From: an uncultured Treponema sp.
GTDB lineage: Bacteria > Spirochaetota > Spirochaetia > Treponematales > Treponemataceae
Direction of reading: 5' to 3'
NCBI GenBank assembly: GCA_947165795.1
Contig: CAMVBP010000010.1
Location: 1 to 19,014, forward strand
DNA length: 19,014 bases
The notes under the pieces were generated by a model. That model was not told the DNA's origin and did not search any database. It saw nothing but the letters and a program-made list of their open reading frames with translations. Both the position numbers and the translations under genes were made by a program. Positions 8,063-16,354 of this stretch are shown here, in pieces; the first letter of the stretch is position 1; each line of letters begins with the position of its first letter.

Positions 8063-11000
8063 CTAAAAATTTGCCTTTATTCCAACATCCAATGTCATCG
8101 TTGATTTTTGCATCCAGAATTTTCTTATTAAGAAATTCACTTTTCCATAAGCATTCATTTTAAGGCTTCTGTTTGCAAGAACTCCATAGTTTGGAGTGAA
8201 TCCCATATTCAGCATAAGATAAACAGAATCTAAATATAAAGAAGAACTGTCTTCGAGTCCCGAAAAATAATCAGGCAGATACTGAAATTGAAAACCGTCT
8301 TTTGTATTAAAAAAAGATGCAACTGTTGAACTATAGCCTGCAGTCAAATAAAAATTATTTATGTAAAGCGCCGGAATAAATGGAATTGCCTTTTGAACTT
8401 CAAAGCCAAAAAGAACAACCTGCGCCTCAAGATCCAGAACGGAAGTTCCAAGAACTGAATAAGAAAAAACACTTCCTGCATAAGTTGAACTTGAAGGGAA
8501 CAGCCCTGCATATAATGAAACTGGAAGATTATAAATTAATCCGCAGCAATTAGTAACAGGAATTAAAGCCGGAAGAGAAACATTTACAGAAGGTGAAAAA
8601 AAGAAGTAATCAAACAAAACGGTATCATCCTTATACTCCTGTGAAAAAACATAACCCGTTCCGGCATTTAAAGAAAAGCCAAGATTCTCGAACCGGCCGG
8701 AACCTGTTTTATGAATATTACTGTATGAAATGCTGAATACATCAGAAAATTGTGAATAACAGGTTCCATCCAGCGGAGTTGTAATTCCTGACAATGTCTG
8801 AGTTTTTGGCGCCAGTGCAGGATACTGCAAATATGTAAAATTATCCTGTTTTCCGTAAAAAGCGTTCAATGAATTATTAAACGAAAAATGAGAAATTCTT
8901 CCTGCAGGAATTACCGAAGAAGCCTGAAGAATTGTTCCTAATTGTTTTGGTCCATAGCGGTCGGCTTCGAATTTAAATTCAGAAGAACAGGAAAGCAGTT
9001 GTGTCTCTGTAGAAGAACTTAACAATAAGTCAAATCCAAACGCATTGGAAAAATATCCGTAGCCGGCAGTAAACATGGCAAGCGAATTACTTGCATTTGA
9101 CCACGGCATTCCTGTTATATAAGTTAATCCCAAAGGATAATATTGGGTAAAATATGAAGAACCGTAGTTAATGCCGAAAGATGAAGACTGATAAATACTT
9201 AATGGAATAAAGACACCTTTCGCATAATATTTAAACGGATTAAAACCTTTTGAAGGAATCTCAGCTTCTGAAATCTGCAAATCAAGATTTCCTTCAATAG
9301 AATTGTCTGTATCCTCCCCGTCTTCCTGAAGAATATTATTTTCTGCAGGAACTGTTTCTTTTGAAAAATCATTTATTCCAAAATGCATGATTCTGTTATG
9401 CTCATAAAATTTTCCGACATAATAAATTTCTTCATCAATCAAATTCGGATAAAAAATTCCGCCGGATAAATCCTGATCATAAAGTTCAAAAGTACCTGCC
9501 GTTAATTTTCCAAGCCGCGGCATAGTTCCAGTTTGAACATAATTAAATAAAATTTCTTTATCTGCAGAAACCGAAAGATTGCTGAGAATCATATCTTCAT
9601 AAGGCATTTTATATTCTTCCAGAAGATTTCCGGAAACATCCATAATACAGATAGAATAATCAATGCCGTCTTTTTTTATATATGCAAAAGTGCCGTCTTC
9701 ATAGTGCGAAAAAGACCCCGCAAAAACATTCATATCAAGTTTTACTTCATGAACTTTTTCTGCAGACTTAAGCCTTCCCGAAGAAGAAAAATTAATTTTA
9801 TAAATTTCAATTACATTATATGGACTGTAATAATTCTGACAGACAACAAAATATTCATTTCTGCTTTGAATAATAGAAGCATTTTTTTGCCCGTGAGTTT
9901 TTATTGTTATATGATTCTTTTTTGAAGTATCGTAAATACTGACTTTTGAACGCAACGTTTTTGAATTCTGCGAATAATATGTAACTGCAAGATATTTTCC
10001 GTCTTTAGAAATTCCAAGGTCCTGCGCGTTATTTACAGTCAAAAAAGTTTTTGGCGAAGACGGTGGAAATTCTGCATACTGAATTTTTCCGCTGGAATCT
10101 TCCAGCCAGAACATTTTATTATCTGAAGAAACAAGAGAATCATACAGCCGTCTTGTATCTGAAGAAAACGCCAATTCCTTTATAAAGTCATGCTCTGAAT
10201 CTAAAGTTATAACTTCAGGAATTTCATACTCATTAATAAATTGTTTCCACGCTTTGTTCAGGCTGATTCCGAAAGCATATTTAAATGCGCTTCCTATTGT
10301 TAACTTTTGAAAATTAACAAGCTTGTACCAGAACAGCGCGTATTTTTCCATTCCGTATTTCTGCTGAAGCCATTGCGCAAAAACACTGTTAAAATAATAA
10401 AATGAATTTGTCGCATAAATGTCGCGGCTTCCCTGAACATCATAAAACTGCGGATACTTATTTTCTATTTTTGCCTGTTTTACATTATGCAAAGAAAATT
10501 CATTATTAAGTCTTCCTTCTCCATTCAGGCTTTCACTTGTTACAGCGGCCGATTCTGCAATTCCTGAAGAAATGGAAATATAACCTAAATCGGCAACATC
10601 TCCGAATAATTTTCCAACTCCTTTCCAGAAATTATTTTTTACATTGTAAGAAACCGCATGTGTTAATTCATGCCGGAATATGGAAATAAGAGTTTCAGAA
10701 AAATATGCAAGTTCATCCAAAGAAGAATTTGAAGTGTCGTAAACAACTATATGATTATATGGAAACGGAGAAAAAAAAGCGTTCAGAGATTCAACGGAAG
10801 GAATAATTACAACAGGAATATGAAAAGCAGGCTGAGTTCCGTAAAGTTCAGATACTTCTTCGCAAATTAAGTCGGCCCGTTCATAAAGCAGCTTTGCCGT
10901 CTGTTCACTTTTTTGAGTATAGATAATGTCAAAATAAGAAGTTTCTGAAACCCTTATTTTTCCTTCACCAACCAATCCGCTGAAGGCAAAAGCTTCAGCA

Positions 11001-11065
11001 GAAAAAAAACTCAAAAAAGCAAACAACCAAAAAAAAGTAAAAACTTTCTTTTTAGCAAAACTCAA
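8063..11065 (-). CDS. Exported HELTH metallopeptidase-like / beta-propeller / outer-membrane barrel protein
   Basis: I place the start at the TTG at 11065 (1000 residues): GGGAGGGGG (11069-11077) lies just upstream and the protein then begins directly with a signal peptide ending in AEAFA. An in-frame GTG at 11110 overlaps the permease stop by seven bases, has no clear ribosome-binding site and would add 15 residues. Numbering below uses that longer form. Residues 45-200 resemble a gluzincin (peptidase MA-like) domain with HELTH at 147-151, where two His would bind zinc. In this superfamily the third ligand is usually the Glu of an EGxAE motif; here the motif reads SGIAE (182-186). Residues about 310-590 contain repeated ISKDGKYLAV-like blades of a TolB/WD40-like propeller. 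From about 620 Gly- and aromatic-rich strands suggest a barrel, and the chain ends LDVGIKANF with a terminal Phe. It probably acts at the outer membrane. Substrate and activity are unknown. Confidence 0.87.
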   Translation of the reverse strand: MSFAKKKVFTFFWLFAFLSFFSAEAFAFSGLVGEGKIRVSETSYFDIIYTQKSEQTAKLLYERADLICEEVSELYGTQPAFHIPVVIIPSVESLNAFFSPFPYNHIVVYDTSNSSLDELAYFSETLISIFRHELTHAVSYNVKNNFWKGVGKLFGDVADLGYISISSGIAESAAVTSESLNGEGRLNNEFSLHNVKQAKIENKYPQFYDVQGSRDIYATNSFYYFNSVFAQWLQQKYGMEKYALFWYKLVNFQKLTIGSAFKYAFGISLNKAWKQFINEYEIPEVITLDSEHDFIKELAFSSDTRRLYDSLVSSDNKMFWLEDSSGKIQYAEFPPSSPKTFLTVNNAQDLGISKDGKYLAVTYYSQNSKTLRSKVSIYDTSKKNHITIKTHGQKNASIIQSRNEYFVVCQNYYSPYNVIEIYKINFSSSGRLKSAEKVHEVKLDMNVFAGSFSHYEDGTFAYIKKDGIDYSICIMDVSGNLLEEYKMPYEDMILSNLSVSADKEILFNYVQTGTMPRLGKLTAGTFELYDQDLSGGIFYPNLIDEEIYYVGKFYEHNRIMHFGINDFSKETVPAENNILQEDGEDTDNSIEGNLDLQISEAEIPSKGFNPFKYYAKGVFIPLSIYQSSSFGINYGSSYFTQYYPLGLTYITGMPWSNASNSLAMFTAGYGYFSNAFGFDLLLSSSTETQLLSCSSEFKFEADRYGPKQLGTILQASSVIPAGRISHFSFNNSLNAFYGKQDNFTYLQYPALAPKTQTLSGITTPLDGTCYSQFSDVFSISYSNIHKTGSGRFENLGFSLNAGTGYVFSQEYKDDTVLFDYFFFSPSVNVSLPALIPVTNCCGLIYNLPVSLYAGLFPSSSTYAGSVFSYSVLGTSVLDLEAQVVLFGFEVQKAIPFIPALYINNFYLTAGYSSTVASFFNTKDGFQFQYLPDYFSGLEDSSSLYLDSVYLMLNMGFTPNYGVLANRSLKMNAYGKVNFLIRKFWMQKSTMTLDVGIKANF

Positions 11066-11103
11066 AAGCCCCCTCCCACCTAAAAAAAGAAGAAGATCTT
11101 TCT

Positions 11104-12828
11104 TTAGCACAGCATAGCATGAATTTTTTTAGCAGCATATCTATAGTACACCACTCCAAGCGGAGATGCAAGAACAATAAACAGGAAAGCTATAATTTCT
11201 ATAGATATTTCTTTTTTAGGGAGAAAAATTCCCAAAATTACAAATACTGCAACTATTACAAGCGATGCCAGAACAGAAAAAAGCGAATTCAAATTATTCT
11301 TAAATGCCGCCTGAGGGTTTTCCCAGTTCAATTTAGGTCTTGCTGTATCTATAAATAAATCTATAAAAATCAGGAATACGGAAATTGAACCACAGAGTAA
11401 AAGACTGAGCAATAAAGCTTTTACAAGAATATTAAACGGCAAGCCTACAACCATCCAGAAGACTGTCATCACAACTGTAAAAATTGCAAACTCAACAATT
11501 ACATAAGTTAATGCATGGAAGAATTTTGCCTTAACAATTTCATCAGTTTTTATTGGCATTGCCTTTAAATTCAAAAGATCTTTTCCTTCGCGCGAAAAAG
11601 CAGTTGCAGCTACGTTGTTTGAATTTCCTATAAAAACAATAAAACCTGAAAGAACAAGTGCTATATAATAGCTTGCCTGAGTAACTACTTCTTTATCTGT
11701 TCCGTCAAGATTATTTTTTATTGCAGAAATAATTGAATCCATGGCTCCTGCACCGCCGGCAGAAAACATTCCGAAACAAATTGCAATAATCATAATCACC
11801 GGGAAGAGGACAACTAAAAGCGGACCATTTGCAAAGAACGAAGGTTCACGCCAGAGTGTATGAATATCCCTCATGTAAAGAGTTTTAAAGACTGAATGAA
11901 TTTTAATTTCGTCGGCAAAAACTTTTTTACTCTGTCTTGTAGAAAGCTTCTTTGATTTTACATCCGAGAATCCTTCAAGAGTTTTTATATAACCCATAGA
12001 AAGAAGCGGAATAACTGCAAAAATTAAAACTGCACAAAGTCCGAGCAATACAAGACAAGGAAGAACCTTTCCTGAAACAGCGCCTGCAATAAACGGAACA
12101 AATGGAATTTTTGCACACAAAGAATGCATGGATTCAACTAACACTAAATATGTATCAGCCTGATTAAATGTAGACTCAGGATTTCCCATTGCAGAACCGA
12201 ACATTCCATAACATGCAGAAAGTAAAACCAGAACAACAGAAGCAATACCTGTAAGCAATGAACGTTTTCTCAGGAATGGGAAAATTAAAAGTACGACAAT
12301 CAGAATAATATAAATAACCATTACAACCATAAGACAGATTGCAAAGGCTGTAAGAATTGTTCCGATATAAAACATAGGGTTAGCAAATAAATGCTCATTT
12401 TTTCCAAACACATAAGAAGAAATGAACATTATAATCATTCCGATTAACGATTCATTAAAAAAACTTAAAGCAAATTTTGCACCGAAAATATCATGTTTTT
12501 TTAATGGAAGAGTTAAAAGCTGTTCTTCGCCATTGCCGGAATAATAAGTAGAAGCAATTGCACAAAAACCAAATAACAAAACTACTACACAGGTAAAAAG
12601 CATTCCAACGATTGTTGTGTATTCTGCATAACCGGAAGAAGAAAATACGGTATACATAATGTTCATTATCTGAACATAGAATTTTCCAAGGCTTATAAAA
12701 AGGAATGCAAACAAAAGTACAAAGAAGACATTCTTTGCAGCAGATTTTTTGCTTTTCTTAAAGTCTTCAAGAAAGCTTCCCAGTGAGTACATATTAGAAA
12801 AAAGGATTTTAAAAAGTTTAAAAATCAT
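11104..12828 (-). CDS. ABC-2-type transporter permease
   Basis: This is a polytopic membrane protein of about 575 residues with roughly twelve hydrophobic segments in two groups of six. They are separated by a charged cytoplasmic loop with DVKSKKLSTRQSKK (near residue 290). This fits the large full-length permeases that pair with EcsA-like ATPases. I favour the ATG at 12828, because AAAGGATGG lies about five bases upstream. The ATG at 12837 is also possible but has AGG immediately against it, which is too close. The gene follows the ATPase stop within 4-13 bases, so the two are surely co-translated. The exported substrate is unknown. The next gene begins 38 bases after this stop, or overlaps it if its GTG start is used, so the transporter and the barrel protein probably share a transcript. 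Confidence 0.88.
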   Translation of the reverse strand: MIFKLFKILFSNMYSLGSFLEDFKKSKKSAAKNVFFVLLFAFLFISLGKFYVQIMNIMYTVFSSSGYAEYTTIVGMLFTCVVVLLFGFCAIASTYYSGNGEEQLLTLPLKKHDIFGAKFALSFFNESLIGMIIMFISSYVFGKNEHLFANPMFYIGTILTAFAICLMVVMVIYIILIVVLLIFPFLRKRSLLTGIASVVLVLLSACYGMFGSAMGNPESTFNQADTYLVLVESMHSLCAKIPFVPFIAGAVSGKVLPCLVLLGLCAVLIFAVIPLLSMGYIKTLEGFSDVKSKKLSTRQSKKVFADEIKIHSVFKTLYMRDIHTLWREPSFFANGPLLVVLFPVIMIIAICFGMFSAGGAGAMDSIISAIKNNLDGTDKEVVTQASYYIALVLSGFIVFIGNSNNVAATAFSREGKDLLNLKAMPIKTDEIVKAKFFHALTYVIVEFAIFTVVMTVFWMVVGLPFNILVKALLLSLLLCGSISVFLIFIDLFIDTARPKLNWENPQAAFKNNLNSLFSVLASLVIVAVFVILGIFLPKKEISIEIIAFLFIVLASPLGVVYYRYAAKKIHAMLC

Positions 12829-12840
12829 TTTTGCCATCCT

Positions 12841-13602
12841 TTATTCAGCAGATTTAGAAACAGCTGAGCTTCCTGTTAATCTAAGGAAAATTTCCTCGAG
12901 TGAAGATTTTCCGTCGCCATGTTCTTTCTTTAATTCATCAAGAGTTCCGCAGAAAATCAATTTTCCATGATTAATAATTCCTACGCGGTCGCAAAGTTTT
13001 TCTGCAACTTCCATAACGTGTGTAGAAAAGAAAACTGATTTTCCGGAATCTGCACGTTCGCGCATAAGCTCCTTAATCTTAAATGCAGCTTCAGGATCAA
13101 GACCAACCATAGGTTCATCAAGAATCCAGTTCTGTGGATTTGTAATAAGACTTGCAATTAAGAAAAGCTTCTGCTTCATACCATGGCTGAACGAAGAAAT
13201 TCTATTTGTAATTACATCCGAAAGCCCGAACTTTTCACAGTATTTTTCTATTTCGGCTTTGCGTACATCCTGAGGAATTTTATAAACATCGCCAATAAAA
13301 TTTAAATATTCAACAGCCTTCAATCTCGAGAAAGTTTCCGGGTTATCCGGAACAAAAGAAAACTGTCTCTTTGCTGCGATAGGATTTTCCAGAATGGAAA
13401 TATCATCAAGAAGCAGATCGGAATTTTCATTTTTATCGGGAAAAAGAATTCCTGTAAGCATTCTGATTGTAGTTGTTTTTCCTGCACCATTTGGCCCAAG
13501 AAAACCAAAAATCTCACCGTTATTAACTGTAAGATTCAAATTGTCAACGGCCTTTGTTCCGTTTTTTGAATAAGTTTTTGATATATTATTTATTTTAAGC
13601 AT
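12841..13602 (-). CDS. ABC transporter ATP-binding protein, EcsA-like
   Basis: This is a complete 253-residue nucleotide-binding domain that would drive the adjacent permease. Walker A is GPNGAGKTT (36-44), the signature is SFSHGMKQK (137-145), Walker B is WILDEP (159-164), the D-loop is GLDP (167-170) and the switch His is H195 in STHV. The Q-loop region reads FVPDNPETF (83-91). The usual Gln is replaced, as is common among EcsA-like proteins of ABC-2 systems, so it need not mean inactivity. The start ATG has no obvious ribosome-binding site; upstream DNA is almost purely A and T, and the transcript may have a very short leader. It is the first gene of the ATPase-permease-metallopeptidase operon and is divergent from the thioesterase gene. 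Confidence 0.95.
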   Translation of the reverse strand: MLKINNISKTYSKNGTKAVDNLNLTVNNGEIFGFLGPNGAGKTTTIRMLTGILFPDKNENSDLLLDDISILENPIAAKRQFSFVPDNPETFSRLKAVEYLNFIGDVYKIPQDVRKAEIEKYCEKFGLSDVITNRISSFSHGMKQKLFLIASLITNPQNWILDEPMVGLDPEAAFKIKELMRERADSGKSVFFSTHVMEVAEKLCDRVGIINHGKLIFCGTLDELKKEHGDGKSSLEEIFLRLTGSSAVSKSAE

Positions 13603-13674
13603 AATTTAAAAATATAATTATTAATATTTAAAGTCTAGAGTTTCAATGTCTTTTATTGACAAAAAATACAAAAA
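13603..13674. promoter_or_regulatory. Divergent promoter region between the ABC operon and the thioesterase gene
   Basis: This 72-bp AT-rich gap must hold both promoters. For the plus strand a perfect TATAAT at 13613-13618 would give a ~50-base leader, though its -35 is poor. For the minus strand TTGTCA (13662-13657) is a possible -35, but the -10 is unclear. TGACA at 13657-13661 and TGTCA at 13676-13680 form a short inverted repeat that might be an operator. None of these is strong. Confidence 0.35.
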
Positions 13675-14415
13675 ATGTCATTTATTTATAATATGATTAT
13701 TGATTACAATTACCTGCCGATTCTTGAAGACTTTACAAAAGAAAAAACATTAAAGCTTTCGGCTATTTTAAAAATTCTTTTGAATTCAGGAAACAAACAT
13801 TCGGATCTTGCAGATGATAATATTCTTGCAGGAAGCAACAACGGCGTAGCCTGGATTTTATCTGACTGGTTTATTGAAGTTCTTGATTATCCGAAATATG
13901 GAAGCGAAATAATTGCAAAAACCTGGACAGAACCTGTTACTCAGATTTTCTGCTGCATGAGAGATTTTGAACTTTATGCAGACGGAAAGCTTGCAGCACA
14001 TGGACTTACAAAATGGGTTCTTCTGGATTTAAATACCGGCCGTCCAAAAAAGATTGAAAAAGAACTGATCGATAAATATGGTCCGGAAGAAAAGATGACT
14101 TTTGAGACTTCGAAGCTTGCAAAGCTTCTTGAACCGCAGAGCTTTTTGCAGGAAACTTCTTTAAAAGTTCGCCGCACCGATATTGATTTTAACGGTCATG
14201 TTCATAATCTTACATATCTTGATTATGCGCTGGAATCTCTTCCTCAGGAAAAATATGATTCCCAGCAGAATTTTAAAAAGCTTAGAATTTCTTTTAAGGC
14301 AGATTTAAAACAGGGCGACGAAATTAACTGCTGTTATGCTGAATGTGAAAATTCAAGTGTAATACAGATTTTTACAGGCGATAAAAAACTGGCAACGCAG
14401 ATTGAACTTTCGTAA
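13675..14415 (+). CDS. Acyl-ACP thioesterase, FatA/FatB family
   Basis: This double hot-dog thioesterase of 246 residues would hydrolyse fatty acyl-ACP to release free fatty acids in the cytoplasm. The first hot-dog has the family's LKLSAILKILLNSGNKHS region (26-43) and the WILSDWFIEV strand (60-69). The second has RRTDIDFNGHVHN at 166-178. Asp171, Asn173 and His175 match the catalytic D-x-N-x-H of plant FatB, and Glu187 follows in YALES. Length fits bacterial members of the family. Two starts are possible, ATG at 13675 or ATG at 13693 (residue 7). Neither has a clear ribosome-binding site, and I keep the upstream one. It is a single gene ending in a strong terminator. In bacteria these enzymes are poorly understood; membrane-lipid turnover or relief of acyl-ACP build-up are inferences. 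Confidence 0.93.
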   Translation: MSFIYNMIIDYNYLPILEDFTKEKTLKLSAILKILLNSGNKHSDLADDNILAGSNNGVAWILSDWFIEVLDYPKYGSEIIAKTWTEPVTQIFCCMRDFELYADGKLAAHGLTKWVLLDLNTGRPKKIEKELIDKYGPEEKMTFETSKLAKLLEPQSFLQETSLKVRRTDIDFNGHVHNLTYLDYALESLPQEKYDSQQNFKKLRISFKADLKQGDEINCCYAECENSSVIQIFTGDKKLATQIELS

Positions 14416-14423
14416 TAACTGAT

Positions 14424-14465
14424 AAAATCTGAGCGCGGAAACTTCACCCGCTCAGATTTTTTTTT
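14424..14465 (+). terminator. Rho-independent terminator of the thioesterase gene, possibly bidirectional
   Basis: AAAATCTGAGCG (14424-14435) pairs perfectly with CGCTCAGATTTT (14449-14460), giving a 12-bp stem and a 13-base loop followed by a run of T to 14465. On the minus strand the same hairpin lies 16 bases after the lipoprotein stop and is followed by four T, so it may also end the 18629-14476 operon. Confidence 0.92.
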
Positions 14466-14475
14466 GCTTACAGAC

Positions 14476-15153
14476 TTACAGCTGGCCGCACAGCAAATTT
14501 GATAATTTAATTTTTCGGTTTTCAAGACCGCTTAAATTTACATAAGATTTTTCTATTTCTTTTCCTACTTCTATACCGTAAACAGTTCCCATGAGTTCTT
14601 CGTATTCAATAGAAGTCATTTCTTCATCATTAAAAACAGGTGCAAGAAATAAATCTAAAAGTCCGCTTATAGATTCATCAGAATTATCATAAAACTTTTT
14701 TAAGGCAAGAGGAGATAAATGAACTTTCAATTCTTTTTTTCCTGCCAAAGTCTCTTCGGTTAAAACTCCGGAAGAAAACAAAACAGAATTATGATTTTTA
14801 TCTTTCATCGAGATTTTTATTTTTACGGAATCATCACCACTAAGCTCGAGCGGCGTAACATCAACCTGAACATCTGTAAAACCGGATTTTTCCAGTTCAT
14901 TTTTCATTTCCTGAACATCAAAAAAAGTTTCTCCGGATTCAGCTTCATCAATATTAAAAACAGAAAGCAGAGCTTTTCCTGTGCTTCCATAAAATTCAAC
15001 GGATAAGCTTTCATCAGAATTTTTAATTACAGAAATATCTGAATCGCAGGAAATTAAAAAAGCTGAAAAAAAAGCGGCTATACAAAAAAATACAAGAGTC
15101 TTTGCGCAGTGAATAAATTTATTTTCAGGATTTACCATATTTATATTCTTCAT
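14476..15153 (-). CDS. Small lipoprotein of unknown function
   Basis: The 225-residue product begins with a basic region, a hydrophobic stretch (residues 18-34) and the lipobox LISC, so Cys36 would be lipidated after signal peptidase II cleavage. The rest is acidic and soluble. It has a beta-rich part around residues 50-130 (with VKIKISMKD and ELKVHLSPLAL) and a helical C-terminal half. I recognise no family. The ATG is chosen because AGG lies five bases upstream, inside the last codons of the NlpC gene. The two genes are only 2 bases apart and must be translationally coupled. The context suggests a periplasmic-face partner of the NlpC/P60-barrel protein, but this is inference. An in-frame ATG at 15138 would shorten it by five residues without affecting the lipobox. 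Confidence 0.85.
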   Translation of the reverse strand: MKNINMVNPENKFIHCAKTLVFFCIAAFFSAFLISCDSDISVIKNSDESLSVEFYGSTGKALLSVFNIDEAESGETFFDVQEMKNELEKSGFTDVQVDVTPLELSGDDSVKIKISMKDKNHNSVLFSSGVLTEETLAGKKELKVHLSPLALKKFYDNSDESISGLLDLFLAPVFNDEEMTSIEYEELMGTVYGIEVGKEIEKSYVNLSGLENRKIKLSNLLCGQL

Positions 15154-15155
15154 TA

Positions 15156-16349
15156 TTACCTAAACAATGAACCAATGCCGAGCGTTACACGAACACCCGT
15201 ATAAAAAATAAATCCTGAAGAAAGAGATTCAACAAAAGGCAATGCCGAATTATCCGGGTTATTAAAGACTGTGTAGCTTAAATCCTGGACTAACTGAATT
15301 TTTGTTTTTCCAACTTCAATCGAAGGTGTAGAAAAAGAAAGACCTAAAACGCCCGGAAAAACAGAAGGTTTAATTTCTTCTTCTGTTTTTAACATTCTTG
15401 CTTTTCCGAATGTAATAATCGGACCAGCATAAAATCTGAAATATTCATTTGGAGTTGCAGTAAATAAAAGCGGTATCTGAAAAACTCCAACACCGCAGTT
15501 ATAGCGGAAGCCTACAGAAAATCCGGGCTGCAAGGTCATTTTTGAATAGCGTACATTTGACTGAAGCTCCACTCCCCTAAAGCGAATCATAAATTCGTTG
15601 GGAGCAATAAGAGACCAGCCGCCGCATAAAGTTGCATCTGCAACAAGAGAATCTACAAAACTATTAACGCCACCAGAAGAGCTTCCTCTGTCTGCTGTTT
15701 CTCTGGCGCTTACTGTTCCGGTACTTTCTTTATTGGAAGATGATTTTTTAGAATTATTTTTTTTACTGCTGCTTTCTGTTACTGCAACTTCTTCATCGTC
15801 ATTCAAACCATAACCTTTTGAAGATTTTAGGAACTGTCCGCAGGCTACATATTTTGGCTTCCAGTAATCCTGATTTAATGAAGAAATAATTACGCCCGTA
15901 TTCGGACCATCGCTAATTGCAGAAATAAACTGATTGTTTCCTATATAAATTCCTACATGAGTTATTGAATCAGAAGAGTTTGTTTTAAAGAAAAGTAAAT
16001 CGCCTATTTCTTTGTCTCTGTCTGGAATTATCCTGCAGTAATTATAAATTGCCTTTGCGGTTCTTGGCAGCTGAACTCCTACAGACTCTCTTGCTACATA
16101 ATAAATTAATCCTGAACAGTCAAAAGAATCTGGTCCTACTGCGCCATAAACATAAGGACTTCCTACATATTTTTTTGATTCTGCTACAAATTTTTCCCTT
16201 AATACCTGAGCCTGCGCAGGACTCATATCCTCTGCGCAAAGCTTAAAGCAACATACTGAAAATAACATGAGTAAAACAAACAGCATGCCTTTTGCAGGCT
16301 TATAAGACATTTGAGTAACACGTTCGGCAATTTTTGCATTTAATTTCAT
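15156..16349 (-). CDS. NlpC/P60 endopeptidase fused to C-terminal beta-barrel-like domain
   Basis: The 397-residue protein has a signal peptide (residues about 20-39, cut after LCA). Residues 50-175 are an NlpC/P60 domain, a family that cuts peptide bonds in the stem peptides of peptidoglycan. YVGSPYVYGAVGP (61-73) and FDCSGL (76-81) hold the nucleophile Cys78. SITHVGIYIGN (128-138) holds His131. The third polar residue, usually His twelve positions later, is Ser143 in FISA. Residues 185-230 are a low-complexity Ser/Lys/Glu linker. Residues 231-397 alternate in barrel fashion (for example FSVGFRYNCGVGVF, FRFYAGPIITFG) and end VTLGIGSLFR, with Phe next to last. The fusion suggests an enzyme held at the inner face of the outer membrane, facing the peptidoglycan. 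The ATG has only a weak GAAG ribosome-binding site within a hairpin. An alternative start is ATG at 16310 (residue 14), also without a good site. Confidence 0.9.
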   Translation of the reverse strand: MKLNAKIAERVTQMSYKPAKGMLFVLLMLFSVCCFKLCAEDMSPAQAQVLREKFVAESKKYVGSPYVYGAVGPDSFDCSGLIYYVARESVGVQLPRTAKAIYNYCRIIPDRDKEIGDLLFFKTNSSDSITHVGIYIGNNQFISAISDGPNTGVIISSLNQDYWKPKYVACGQFLKSSKGYGLNDDEEVAVTESSSKKNNSKKSSSNKESTGTVSARETADRGSSSGGVNSFVDSLVADATLCGGWSLIAPNEFMIRFRGVELQSNVRYSKMTLQPGFSVGFRYNCGVGVFQIPLLFTATPNEYFRFYAGPIITFGKARMLKTEEEIKPSVFPGVLGLSFSTPSIEVGKTKIQLVQDLSYTVFNNPDNSALPFVESLSSGFIFYTGVRVTLGIGSLFR

Positions 16350-16354
16350 ATATT

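Noticed and set aside
13656..13692. Perfect TTGACA (13656-13661) with TATAAT (13687-13692) as the thioesterase promoter
   Set aside because: The spacing is 25 bases, too long for a sigma-70 type promoter, and the -10 would lie inside the first codons.
16260..16290. Lipobox in the NlpC/P60 signal peptide (FSVC, FKLC)
   Set aside because: Neither fits even the relaxed spirochaetal consensus at -3 to -1. Cleavage after LCA by signal peptidase I is more likely.
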